DNA of 43,182 nucleotides from a virus, in IMG/VR virus record IMGVR_UViG_3300010151_000026, positions 1-43,182 of that record. One strand, 5' to 3'. Shown here piece after piece: positions 1 through 8,383 of the stretch. Below the pieces are notes generated by a model. That model did no database searches. It was not told where the DNA came from and worked only from the letters and a program-made list of their open reading frames with translations. Each line of letters opens with the position of its first letter. The stretch's first letter is position 1. The translations under genes were made by a program, and so were the position numbers.

Positions 1-7
1 AGGAGGA
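1..7 (+). promoter_or_regulatory. Ribosome binding site of the first gene
   Basis: AGGAGGA lies three bases before the ATG at 11. If the window edges are joined, this site falls inside the end of the reading frame that enters from the right edge, so the window cut is arbitrary and falls within an operon. Confidence 0.7.
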
Positions 8-10
8 AGA

Positions 11-289
11 ATGAACTTTAAATTAAACCCCCGAAACCGGGCGCTCAATGCAATAGAAAAGATGCGCTTTGGAAGGCCGCTCCCTGTGACATATGAATGT
101 GAGTATAAATTTTATAAGGACAGACCAGTGAATGAAATTGAAGATACAATTTGTGAAGAAGAAGCTACGTCAGACAGTGATGTAGTAGAGGCAACTGAGA
201 CTGAAGAAGATGCTCTTCTAGAAGAGTCTGATGACCGTGAAACTGTATCTGAACTAGGGTATAACTTCATTCAACTAGAGGTAACGTAA
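11..289 (+). CDS. Hypothetical acidic early protein, 92 aa
   Basis: I do not recognise this protein. The first 30 residues are basic (NPRNRALNAIEKMRFGR), and the remainder is strongly acidic (NEIEDTICEEEATSDSD, ETEEDALLEESDDRE). It has no membrane segment or cysteine motif. The start has an excellent Shine-Dalgarno sequence (AGGAGGA). Its stop overlaps the next start as TAATG, and its own ATG overlaps the TGA of the frame that would come in from the right edge. It therefore belongs to a tightly coupled rightward early operon. A host-takeover or nucleic-acid-mimic role would fit the charge pattern but is only a guess. Confidence 0.7.
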   Translation: MNFKLNPRNRALNAIEKMRFGRPLPVTYECEYKFYKDRPVNEIEDTICEEEATSDSDVVEATETEEDALLEESDDRETVSELGYNFIQLEVT

Positions 290-498
290 TGGATCAAGAG
301 TATAAAGACTACACAAAAGCTGACTTAATAGAAGCACTACGCTCTGAAGAACGTGAGAACTTCGACTTAGTAGCTAAGGTAGTAGAGTTAATTAATGTCA
401 TTGGATGGGAAGATGACGACTGCTATGTGTTTGCCGACGGGGATCGTTGGTATAAGTTTAATCCAGTAGAGGAGAGTATTAGAGATGGAAGATTATAG
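289..498 (+). CDS. Hypothetical small acidic protein, 69 aa
   Basis: Unrecognised soluble protein with many acidic and aromatic residues (GWEDDDCYVFADGDRWYKF). The ATG overlaps the preceding stop (TAATG), and GAGG lies a few bases upstream, so translation is probably coupled. The C-terminal codons overlap the next gene by 14 nt in another frame. Such overlaps are the rule throughout this early block. No function can be assigned from sequence alone. Confidence 0.65.
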   Translation: MDQEYKDYTKADLIEALRSEERENFDLVAKVVELINVIGWEDDDCYVFADGDRWYKFNPVEESIRDGRL

Positions 499-727
499 TG
501 ACCCCACACAGAAAATTATTGACTTTCCAAACGCAGATGTAATGACGTTTGATAAGACAGTACGTTCTATTATAGAGAACCTGTTTGATTATGATAGCGA
601 CCACGGATATCTAACTGCTACTATTAATCGTGGTAAAGATAACGAGGCTGAAGTAACTATGCTGTTTAAGATCATCTCTATTAATCAGATCGATCTTGAG
701 AACCTAACTGAAAAGGATGTAGCATAA
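485..727 (+). CDS. Hypothetical small acidic protein, 80 aa
   Basis: Unrecognised soluble protein that starts inside the end of the preceding gene. A GAGGAG sequence about 11 nt upstream can serve as ribosome binding site. It has no cysteine pairs, membrane segments or known motif. The stop overlaps the ATG of the CobS-like ATPase gene (TAATG), so it is co-translated with the CobS/CobT-like pair. It may be an accessory to that pair or an unrelated early protein. Confidence 0.65.
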   Translation: MEDYSDPTQKIIDFPNADVMTFDKTVRSIIENLFDYDSDHGYLTATINRGKDNEAEVTMLFKIISINQIDLENLTEKDVA

Positions 728-1836
728 TGGGAAGCATGAAAAGTATGTATGACCCTGATGTAATTGCCAATATGGTCAGGGATGGTGATGCTGATAACAA
801 GGTAGATCAGGTATCAGATAAGTTAGATGAACTAAATGATATTAAAGACCATCAGTGGAGTACTCAGTCAGGCATTCGGCACACTACCTTTGGTGAGCTA
901 TTCAACTGGAAGCCTACGCTAGTACCTAAGACACTACCTATTGCCATATTCAAGGAGAAGGACTGGCATGAAGCTGCTCGTCCTATGATACCAGAACGTA
1001 ATCCTAATTGGATCTGGCCGAAGCTATCTACTGAGAAGTTTGCTGCTGCTATGTATAGTATGGATACTACGTTATGCTTTGGATTGCAAGGCACAGGTAA
1101 GTCAGACCTAGCTAAGCAATGGGCTGCTCTTACTTGCCAACCATTCTGGAGGATGAACTGTAATGCAGAGACAAGAGACGCACACTTTACTGGCAACGTC
1201 GGCATCGAGTACGATGACGATGGTAATCCGCACATCAAACAGGAAGCAACTGCTCTCACTGATTCACTCCGCTATGGTGGAATCTTCTGTGAGGATGAGG
1301 CGTTCCGTCATTCATCTGCTCTCGTATTACAGTCCCTACGTGAGAAGGCTAGTAGATTCCTACTCTTACCGAATGCTAGTGGGATGAATGCTACTGAACG
1401 TAAGATGGTAGCTCCTATTGGACGGTGGCAGTACGTTATGACTGACAATACATCAGGACTAGGTGATGAGACTGGTACTTTCCAAGCTGAAGTTCAGGAC
1501 TCTTCTACATTGGATCGTATTGATACTTGTATTGAGATGGACTATTTAGGTAAGCCAGAAGAACGTAAGATACTTAATAAGTATGCACCCAATCTTAATA
1601 AGACACAAGTGGACAGTATGCTTGACTATGCTAAAGGTATACGAGCTTCCTTTCGTAAAGGTGAGGTGCTAAGTACCTTCAGTGTAAGAGCACTGCTTAA
1701 TTGGGCAGATAAGATTAGTATGTATAATGATATGGCAACAGCACTTAAGGTCTGCTGGTTTGATAAGCTAGGTGAGAGTGACAAAGCTGTAGCAGGCGAA
1801 CTGTATCACCAAGTATTTGCAACTAACATTAAGTAA
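727..1836 (+). CDS. cobS-like: CobS-like AAA+ ATPase (MoxR/cobaltochelatase type)
   Basis: AAA+ ATPase of 369 aa. Walker A is GLQGTGKS at residues 119-126, and the Walker B region is GGIFCEDE at 184-191. The sensor-1 stretch DNTSGLGDETG followed by STLDR closely follows the ANTxGLGDxTG...DR pattern of CobS, the ATPase subunit of aerobic cobaltochelatase (from memory). In cellular CobNST, CobS and CobT form the ATP-driven ring that lets CobN insert cobalt into the corrin. No CobN is present here. The next gene is CobT-like, nine bases away, so the two probably form a complex. The alternative role is a MoxR/VWA chaperone pair that remodels other protein complexes. The fold is certain; the metal-insertion role is inferred. 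Confidence 0.88.
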   Translation: MGSMKSMYDPDVIANMVRDGDADNKVDQVSDKLDELNDIKDHQWSTQSGIRHTTFGELFNWKPTLVPKTLPIAIFKEKDWHEAARPMIPERNPNWIWPKLSTEKFAAAMYSMDTTLCFGLQGTGKSDLAKQWAALTCQPFWRMNCNAETRDAHFTGNVGIEYDDDGNPHIKQEATALTDSLRYGGIFCEDEAFRHSSALVLQSLREKASRFLLLPNASGMNATERKMVAPIGRWQYVMTDNTSGLGDETGTFQAEVQDSSTLDRIDTCIEMDYLGKPEERKILNKYAPNLNKTQVDSMLDYAKGIRASFRKGEVLSTFSVRALLNWADKISMYNDMATALKVCWFDKLGESDKAVAGELYHQVFATNIK

Positions 1837-1845
1837 GGAGTAACT

Positions 1846-3774
1846 ATGAGCTACTGGGGCAGGAAGGAGTATTCAGAGCTTGGGTTTGATGACACTACTG
1901 CTTCCGTATTGGAAGTAGATCAAGTACAAAATATTATCAAGCGCAGAGCAGAGAACTTTAACGTCATTGTTGAATGGAGTAAATATGTACACACTGCTTT
2001 AACTACAAACATAGCGGATAGACCGGGGTGGTTTAGGGTTAAACTACCTCATATCAGATCACCTATTGGTAGGGAGGATCTGATCCGTACTTATATGTAT
2101 GTAGTACATGAGTGTGGGCATTTGTTACGTCCTAAAGTATGGGACATTAGCATAGCTGCCAATCCCGGCCCTGAGTTACAGTCAATCTTCAATATAGTAG
2201 AGGATGACAGTATGGAAAGGGATGTGGCTAACCGACATCTAGGTGACGCTCGTACTTTAGGTGAAGGTAATGCCATCACGTGTAAGGATGGTGAGCTATA
2301 CTGGAGGGAAGAAGTAGAGAAAGCTAAAGCTCATGGGATAACCTTTACTGAGGAAGCCTTGAAACCTATGATTACTATGGCGATTCAGATTATGGCTCGT
2401 CGTGAATGGGATGGGTGGTCAAGAGAAGCAGCCGACAACTGGCTCAAGGTAATGCCAGAAGAAGGTAGACCTTTAATGGTAGCCCTTGTTAAAGAGGGCT
2501 GGGTAGACAGGTTCCGTGCTACTAAAGATGAGTATGATAGTTGGAACCTAGCTTGTGACCTGTTCGATAGACTATATCCTACCGATGATCCTAATGAGAA
2601 ACAAGAACGGGAGGAAATTCGTGAAGCTGGTAATAAAGGAGAACCAAGAGAGACTGAGGACAATGGACAGGGGGATACCGGGGCTGACGGTAACGATGAT
2701 AACGAAAGCAGGGAAGTATCACACACTGGGCAAGATAAAGAAAGCATTGAAGGACATGAGAACGCTGACGATCAAGGTTACGTTATCAACTGGAAAGACA
2801 TAGTAATGTCTGAACATGACAAGGAAGGGTTCTCATATCCTACTGGTGGAGCAGCCGGAATTACATTTGAAGGTAGACAACCTGATAGTAAGATAGCTTT
2901 CGCACCTGACAGTGAGAACAATGTCATTGACCTAACTGGTAAAGACTGTCGTACTATACTAGCTGAAGCAGATGACCGAGGTTGGGCAAGGAAAGGACGT
3001 AGTGCTAGTAACTTCTTACATAAAAATCACAGTGCTAGAGCATTAGCTAATAAGGTACGACGATATGTGCAATCTCAAAGTAGGACTAAGTTCAGGACAG
3101 ACAGGGAACACGGTACCATTAACAGTCAAGAAGTTACGAGACTCCTTCTTCCACCCATCGACAAGGGTAACTGGAACCGTAGAGTATTCTATGATTATAC
3201 CACTAAGCGACACCTTAACACGGCAGTCCACATACTAGTAGACTGGTCTGGTTCTATGGCTGGTGACAAACAAGTGTATGCTGCTGAAGCAGCGATGAGG
3301 GCAGGTTCTATATTTGCTAAGGCATTACGGATGCCTTGTATGATAACATCCTTCACTACTCACTGTACATTTAGTGACCTAGCTATTATAAAGCACTTTG
3401 ACAAGCCAGCTAGTGATAAGCAAATGGCAGAAAGGTTTGGTATCTGGAGTAGTTGGTCCGGTGGTAACAATGATGCTGATGCTGTACTCTGGGCATACCG
3501 TAGATTAATGGAGCGTAAAGAACCACGCAAGTTACTATTCGTAATGTCGGATGGGGCACCAGCTGGTTCTTATGAAGGACAATCACACGATTGTTTACTA
3601 ACTGCCACCCGGCAGATACAGGACAGTAGTCCAGTTGAATTGTTTGGGCTAGGTATTAAGTCAGACGCAGTCAAGGAATACTATGATAATTATCGAGTAG
3701 TGCATGGACTAGAAGATATTAACAACGCACTATTTGAAGTACTTAAGGAGAGTGTAACTTATGAAAATAGATGA
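1846..3774 (+). CDS. cobT-like: CobT-like protein: HExxH-type N-terminus plus C-terminal VWA domain
   Basis: 642 aa, preceded by AAGGAG. Residues 80-130 carry a zinc-peptidase-like signature (HECGH at 88-92, then a NIVEDDSMER stretch). Residues about 250-315 are a highly acidic low-complexity linker, as in CobT proteins. The C-terminal third is a von Willebrand A domain with an intact MIDAS: DWSGS at 466-470, threonines near 504 and SDG at 568-570. VWA proteins of this type partner MoxR/CobS ATPases, and the CobS-like gene lies directly upstream. Phage CobT-like proteins are known. Whether this one supports cobalamin synthesis or acts as a chaperone or protease scaffold cannot be told from sequence. 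Confidence 0.85.
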   Translation: MSYWGRKEYSELGFDDTTASVLEVDQVQNIIKRRAENFNVIVEWSKYVHTALTTNIADRPGWFRVKLPHIRSPIGREDLIRTYMYVVHECGHLLRPKVWDISIAANPGPELQSIFNIVEDDSMERDVANRHLGDARTLGEGNAITCKDGELYWREEVEKAKAHGITFTEEALKPMITMAIQIMARREWDGWSREAADNWLKVMPEEGRPLMVALVKEGWVDRFRATKDEYDSWNLACDLFDRLYPTDDPNEKQEREEIREAGNKGEPRETEDNGQGDTGADGNDDNESREVSHTGQDKESIEGHENADDQGYVINWKDIVMSEHDKEGFSYPTGGAAGITFEGRQPDSKIAFAPDSENNVIDLTGKDCRTILAEADDRGWARKGRSASNFLHKNHSARALANKVRRYVQSQSRTKFRTDREHGTINSQEVTRLLLPPIDKGNWNRRVFYDYTTKRHLNTAVHILVDWSGSMAGDKQVYAAEAAMRAGSIFAKALRMPCMITSFTTHCTFSDLAIIKHFDKPASDKQMAERFGIWSSWSGGNNDADAVLWAYRRLMERKEPRKLLFVMSDGAPAGSYEGQSHDCLLTATRQIQDSSPVELFGLGIKSDAVKEYYDNYRVVHGLEDINNALFEVLKESVTYENR

Positions 3775-4102
3775 GCATACTATAGAGATTAAGATTCCAA
3801 CGCAACGCCCAATAATAACAGGGCTGCTGGCAACGATAGGGTACGCCCTACTTGTATTCAATACAATACTACCATACTATGGGTTATCAATGGGGGTTAT
3901 AAATGGGGGTGTGGCTATTGGATTATTTATTATCCTGCACATCACATCTCATGCAGTATCAAACCTACTGAATCAGCAATACTATGAGATGGCGATGGAT
4001 AGAGCAGCACTTAAGTTATTGATTGATAAGGTAAAAGAAACGGGAACTTTTCCTTATGAAGATAGTCTAAACAATTCGCAAGGAGAGGTAGATGAGGACT
4101 AA
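3761..4102 (+). CDS. Small membrane protein, 113 aa
   Basis: Residues about 18-67 form two closely spaced hydrophobic segments (GLLATIGYALLVFNTI and VINGGVAIGLFIILHI). They are followed by a hydrophilic acidic C-terminus. It starts 14 nt inside the CobT-like gene with AAGGAG about 11 nt upstream. It is too far from the lysis block and in the wrong operon to be an obvious holin. The last 60 bases contain a perfect sigma-E-type promoter (4043-4070), so this gene marks the end of the first early segment. No family was recognised. Confidence 0.7.
   Translation: MKIDEHTIEIKIPTQRPIITGLLATIGYALLVFNTILPYYGLSMGVINGGVAIGLFIILHITSHAVSNLLNQQYYEMAMDRAALKLLIDKVKETGTFPYEDSLNNSQGEVDED
4043..4070 (+). promoter_or_regulatory. 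Sigma-E-type promoter, rightward, before the replication block
   Basis: GGAACTT (4043-4049), then 15 nt, then GTCTAA (4065-4070). This equals GAACTT-16-TCTAA, the arrangement I remember for E. coli rpoE P2. A start site 6-8 nt downstream would fall at about 4076-4078, just before the AAGGAGAGG ribosome binding site of the gene at 4092. It would drive primase, helicase, polymerase and everything to the sigma gene at 13776. It lies inside the C-terminal codons of the preceding gene. Confidence 0.75.
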
Positions 4103-4403
4103 TAGAATTCCAATAGCTCCAGCAGACGGTGACATAGAGGAGACAGTTAAGCTGTTCCAGTCCAAGTACCGACAAGTAATAACAGAAAATAATAAGCATG
4201 ACACTGAAGATGAGGGTAGCGGTGGCCCGGTACCACCATGTATTCTACCTAGTGGCTGGATGAAGAGGCTCAAGAAGCCGGGTAAAGTATACGAGTATGA
4301 TAGAACAGAGATACTAAATTACAATGAAATCCAGTACGTTCATGGACCGGAACATGCTAAAGCATGGGCTGATAGGAGGTGGCATGAACGGGATCGGAAG
4401 TAA
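4092..4403 (+). CDS. Hypothetical protein, 103 aa, first gene of the replication block
   Basis: Unrecognised hydrophilic protein with an acidic N-terminal half and a basic, tryptophan-containing C-terminus (HAKAWADRRWHERDRK). AAGGAGAGG at 4080-4088 precedes the ATG. It overlaps the preceding gene by 11 nt and the primase gene by 20 nt. Because it is the first gene after the sigma-E-type promoter and precedes the primase, a replication accessory role is possible, but no motif supports it. Confidence 0.65.
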   Translation: MRTNRIPIAPADGDIEETVKLFQSKYRQVITENNKHDTEDEGSGGPVPPCILPSGWMKRLKKPGKVYEYDRTEILNYNEIQYVHGPEHAKAWADRRWHERDRK

Positions 4404-5235
4404 ATTAGAAGAGTATGTTGATGAGCTAGAAACTGGTGAGACTATACGCATCAATCACAGTAGCTGTCCAGCAGGGGAGGACACCAGACGTAGGCTATAC
4501 ATCACCAAGAAACCTGATGTTGTCCTAGCTTACTGTCATAACTGTGGCGAAAGTAGTAGCAGATACATTAGTTCAAGAGACAGATACCGTGATCATAGAA
4601 GTGCCAAGTGGTTTAAAGAACCAACACCCAGTGAATATGTGGAACCCTTGGTAGTTAGATTTGGAGATGTAAAAAATATACCAGTAGAAGCAGAGGCATG
4701 GCGTATTAAAAGCAAGCTGTCACGCCAACAGTGTGAAGATAATAAGATCTTCTATGTACCTGATAGTGATGCTATTTATCTACCGTTCTTTGCAATGGAT
4801 GGTTTCACTAATGGATACCAACTCAGACCTTTACATAAGCATGGAGCTAAATATATTAATTGTGTTAAGGATAACGATGAAGAACTAGGTGGTATTATAA
4901 GTAATCCAACGCAATCAAATGATACCTTAGTAATAGTAGAGGATCTGGTATCAGGTATACACATTATAGAGGCTGGCTATGATGCACTAGTTAATTATGG
5001 TACTCATGTCAAGCCTACTATTTTGTTCCGTGCTATCCAAGAGAAGTATAAAGACTATGTGATTTGGTTGGATAATGACAACAAAGTAGTAGATGAAAAA
5101 GCAAGACAGATGTACGATATACTACATATGTATAAACATACGGATCAATCTGTACGGTTAATTCAAGACGCTAATGATCCTAAGCACCATAATGAAATTA
5201 ATATCTCAAAGGAGGTAGAAAATGGACGTACTTGA
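4384..5235 (+). CDS. DNA primase with zinc-binding N-terminus and TOPRIM domain
   Basis: 283 aa from the ATG at 4384, chosen because AGGAGG (4374-4379) lies five bases upstream. The N-terminus has H25/C28 and C51-x2-C54 (YCHNCG), a zinc-binding set as in gp4-type primases. The TOPRIM core follows: VEDLVSG around 185-191 supplies the glutamate and WLDND at 228-232 supplies the DxD. It makes RNA primers for lagging-strand synthesis. In T7 the primase and helicase are one protein; here they are separate genes overlapping by 14 nt. Primase activity is predicted with confidence. The partner is questionable because the helicase-like protein next door lacks ATPase residues. Confidence 0.88.
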   Translation: MNGIGSKLEEYVDELETGETIRINHSSCPAGEDTRRRLYITKKPDVVLAYCHNCGESSSRYISSRDRYRDHRSAKWFKEPTPSEYVEPLVVRFGDVKNIPVEAEAWRIKSKLSRQQCEDNKIFYVPDSDAIYLPFFAMDGFTNGYQLRPLHKHGAKYINCVKDNDEELGGIISNPTQSNDTLVIVEDLVSGIHIIEAGYDALVNYGTHVKPTILFRAIQEKYKDYVIWLDNDNKVVDEKARQMYDILHMYKHTDQSVRLIQDANDPKHHNEINISKEVENGRT

Positions 5236-6493
5236 TTTAGATATTCTCACCTTCTTAAGTGACCGTTCTAACTACGAGAAATATGGTGAGGTAGTAGACA
5301 AGGGACTATGCACTAAAGTCAGTTGGCGTTTAGTACAGGACTTCGGTGAGTACTATGAGAATCACCCGGAAGTACAACAGATAGATAGTGACTTCACACT
5401 GTGGTTTAGAGTTGATAAACATCCGGGTATGAAATCAGATGAGGCCGAAAGCTATGGCGCAATCATCAATAACATTCAGAGTAAGAAGGACGATGGGTTC
5501 GGAGTCAGTGATACATTCGTAGATACCCTTAAGATGGCTAGAACAAAGGCTACTATTTTACATCTAACCGATGATCTTGACTCAGGACGTATCAACCTTA
5601 GCGAATTTTCAACTAGAGTATCAGCACTATACGAGCCAATAAGAGCAGGAGATTCTGGTGGGCCTGTTATACTTGACCTTGAGGAACTTGCCAAGAATGG
5701 TAGAGACAAGAACGGAGTATACTGGAGGCTTGAAGATCTCAATAAATCTGTAGGTCCAATACGGAAAGGTGATCTGGTCATCGTTGCTAAACGACCAGAA
5801 GTAGGAGGGACTAGCTTCCTAGCTAGTGAACTGACCTTCATGTTTGAACAGCTAGGAGATAAAGATGCTGTAATCTTTAACAATGAGGAAGCCCCTGATA
5901 AGATTTATACTAGGGTGGTATCGGCAGCTCTTGGTGTAGATTACCGTACTATGATGTCGAATCCAGTACACTATGCCAATGAGTATACTAAGTTTCTTGA
6001 TGGGAGAAAGATTGATATTATCCACAGTACTTCAATGCTAGCATCGGATATTAGGAGACGGCTTGACAGTGGTAACTATGGTTTATTAGGAGTTAATGTA
6101 CTTCTTAAGGTAGGGGTACCCGGACGAATGGAGGACCATGACAAGCTACAGTATGTTGGTGAGGAACTACGAAGCCTTGCATCCGACTACTGTCCGGTCA
6201 TTGGGATTACACAAGCTGATCCGTCAGCAGAAGGAGTAAGATATATTCATCAGGATCGTATCTATAAGAGCAAGACAGCCTTGCAAGGTGAGGCTGATGT
6301 CCTGTTGATGATTGGTATGGACTACGATGAGCCACCTGATACACGGTTCATTCATGTAGCCAAGAATAAGATCCCACCTGCACCATGTACTGATCCAAGC
6401 GTGAGTCATATCATGTCCGAGATTAAGTTCGATGGTCAGCTAGGTAGGTTCAGTAGTAAATTATTTAAGGGGAACAGTCGTGCCTTCAAGTAA
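5222..6493 (+). CDS. DnaB/gp4-type replicative helicase-like protein with degenerate ATPase motifs
   Basis: 423 aa with an excellent ribosome binding site (AAAGGAGG). The C-terminal RecA-like core is recognisable: AKRPEVGGTS at 189-198 in the P-loop position, NNEEA at 220-224, GITQAD with Q331, and SKTALQGEAD near the end. The P-loop lysine is Gly196 (GGG at 5807-5809), and the place of the Walker B aspartate appears to be Asn292 (LLGVNVLLK). Both residues are needed for ATP hydrolysis in DnaB-family helicases. It may be an inactive paralogue, a helicase loader or mediator, or an enzyme using other residues. Position between primase and polymerase fits a replisome role. Confidence 0.82.
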   Translation: MDVLDLDILTFLSDRSNYEKYGEVVDKGLCTKVSWRLVQDFGEYYENHPEVQQIDSDFTLWFRVDKHPGMKSDEAESYGAIINNIQSKKDDGFGVSDTFVDTLKMARTKATILHLTDDLDSGRINLSEFSTRVSALYEPIRAGDSGGPVILDLEELAKNGRDKNGVYWRLEDLNKSVGPIRKGDLVIVAKRPEVGGTSFLASELTFMFEQLGDKDAVIFNNEEAPDKIYTRVVSAALGVDYRTMMSNPVHYANEYTKFLDGRKIDIIHSTSMLASDIRRRLDSGNYGLLGVNVLLKVGVPGRMEDHDKLQYVGEELRSLASDYCPVIGITQADPSAEGVRYIHQDRIYKSKTALQGEADVLLMIGMDYDEPPDTRFIHVAKNKIPPAPCTDPSVSHIMSEIKFDGQLGRFSSKLFKGNSRAFK

Positions 6494-8375
6494 GATAGTA
6501 GAAGATATCTATTTTGATCTGGAAACTACAGCACGTGGTCCAGATAGTAGCCCCGAAGCACACTATAAAGAGAACTATCTTGTAATGTGTGGTTACACGG
6601 CGTGGGGTCATTATAATTATAGTAATACTATAGATGATCTAGTCAGAGAAGTGGAACGTATGTTGCATGATGGTTCACGACCTAGACTAATAGCACACAA
6701 TCTTAAGTTTGATCTTAAGTGGCTACTCCGACTAGCACCAGAAGTACCGTGGCATATGTGTGAGTTTTATTGCACCATGACCGCCGAATACAGGATCAGT
6801 GGTCATCGTACTAAGTTCATATCATTAGAGAAAGCTGCTACTAACTATAGTATCTCATTGAAAAAGACACTAGATCTCGGTGCCCTAATAAAACAAGGCG
6901 TTGATGTCGCTGACATTGATAAGAAAGACTTAAGTAAATATCTAGAGCAAGATGTTAAGCTGCTTCGTGCAGTGTATATAAGCCAAGAGCAAGCTGGTTA
7001 TGATTTTGATTATATCCTACCTTTAGCACGGATGGAATTGAATGGACTACCTCTACATGAGGAAAAAACTAGGGGAGAACTCAAGAGTCTGGCTGGCATA
7101 CATGCCGCTGCTATTAGGGTAGTAGAGTCTAATATCAGATCTAGTCTTGTGTGGTCAGACGGTACTGCTGTAAATAGTGGGGACTTCAAACCACTAGCAC
7201 CCCGTACTATCAGCTACTACCTGACTGGCTATCCTGAGCATGGACTAGGTGGTAAGAATGATAAGAAGCATGTCGTATTTAAGCAAGGGCACGGTCCACA
7301 CCTCGATCAGACAAAGATCAAAAGCGTATGGTCTGCTGAACCTAATCCAAACCTAGGCTACCCTATTAATGTAGGAGTATTAGATGATCTAGTCAAGCAG
7401 TCTCCTGTAGTAGCAGCATACAAAGAAGCGAAAGATGCTAACAAGATTATCAACACTTATCTTATACCCTTCCTTACCGAAGCTAAGCATACTGGTGGTA
7501 CCATCCATCCTAAGCTTAATACTTGTAGCACCAACACGGGAAGACTTAGCTCTAGTAACCCGAACGGACAGAACATACCACCAACAGTACGAAACTTAAT
7601 TAAAAGTACAGAAGGTTACATCTACGAGATCGACTTCGCTCAACTAGAAATGATTGGAGCAGCAACCTTGTCACGAGATTCTAAGATGATCTCTGATATT
7701 TTAGATGGGAGGGACATCCACTTTGAATCAGGGAAGGAGGTATTTCAATGGAAGACTCCAGCAGATATGACCAAGGAAGAACGACGTACTGTGAAGGGTG
7801 TAAACTTCGGACTGCTATATGGTGGTGGGGCAGCAGGAATCAGTGAGAATACTGGTGCTAATAAGGCTACTGTTAAGAAGCTAATAGCTTCCTTCTATGA
7901 AAGGTATCCGGGTGTTAAGGACTGGCAAGATGAAGTTTATCAGGAGATCACTAGGTGTCCTTGGGTAGAAGGGCATAAGGATGGCGAATCTTATCGAGCT
8001 GCTATTTGGACAGCTCCAGCTGAACATGGCAGACGACGGTATTACTTTGAGGAATCAGCCAGTCCGTTATGGAAACAACGACAAGATGGCAGGACGTTTA
8101 GCTTCAAGCCTACCGAAACTAAGAACTATCCGATTCAGGGATTCGCAGGGGGTGACATTGTGATGTGTGCTCTTAGTGTTCTTGATGCAGTACTAGCCTT
8201 CACGGATGCTAAACTACGTATGACAGTACATGACTCCATCGTAGTAGACTGGAGCAAGGATAAAGAGAGAGACCTAGAACATATTATGAACAAGGTGTGT
8301 GAGTTGGTACGCACCGAACTGAGTATACCAGTGCCTCTGGTATATGATATAGAAGCCGAAGTGTATTGGCTATAG
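6480..8375 (+). CDS. polA-like: Family-A DNA polymerase with 3'-5' exonuclease
   Basis: 631 aa from a GTG at 6480, preceded by AAGGGG and overlapping the helicase gene by 14 nt. Exonuclease motifs are D13-x-E15, HNLKFD ending at D78, and Y154-x3-D158. Polymerase motif A is EIDFAQLE (D385). Motif B runs R435, K439, F443, Y447 (KGVNFGLLYG). Motif C is VHDS (H584, D585). No 5'-3' nuclease domain is present, as in T7 gp5. Phe443 corresponds to E. coli Phe762, the residue used in viral ecology to group phage PolA types. All catalytic residues are present, so this should be the active replicative polymerase. Confidence 0.95.
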   Translation: MPSSKIVEDIYFDLETTARGPDSSPEAHYKENYLVMCGYTAWGHYNYSNTIDDLVREVERMLHDGSRPRLIAHNLKFDLKWLLRLAPEVPWHMCEFYCTMTAEYRISGHRTKFISLEKAATNYSISLKKTLDLGALIKQGVDVADIDKKDLSKYLEQDVKLLRAVYISQEQAGYDFDYILPLARMELNGLPLHEEKTRGELKSLAGIHAAAIRVVESNIRSSLVWSDGTAVNSGDFKPLAPRTISYYLTGYPEHGLGGKNDKKHVVFKQGHGPHLDQTKIKSVWSAEPNPNLGYPINVGVLDDLVKQSPVVAAYKEAKDANKIINTYLIPFLTEAKHTGGTIHPKLNTCSTNTGRLSSSNPNGQNIPPTVRNLIKSTEGYIYEIDFAQLEMIGAATLSRDSKMISDILDGRDIHFESGKEVFQWKTPADMTKEERRTVKGVNFGLLYGGGAAGISENTGANKATVKKLIASFYERYPGVKDWQDEVYQEITRCPWVEGHKDGESYRAAIWTAPAEHGRRRYYFEESASPLWKQRQDGRTFSFKPTETKNYPIQGFAGGDIVMCALSVLDAVLAFTDAKLRMTVHDSIVVDWSKDKERDLEHIMNKVCELVRTELSIPVPLVYDIEAEVYWL

Positions 8376-8383
8376 GAGTAAGT

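Noticed and set aside
864-1259. Long leftward frame opposite the CobS-like gene
   Set aside because: It mirrors a gene with clear AAA+ motifs and has no motif of its own.
5687-5713. GGAACTT in the helicase gene as a third sigma-E site
   Set aside because: After 15 nt the sequence is GACAAG, which does not fit GTCTAA or GTCAAA, and it lies in the middle of a coding region.
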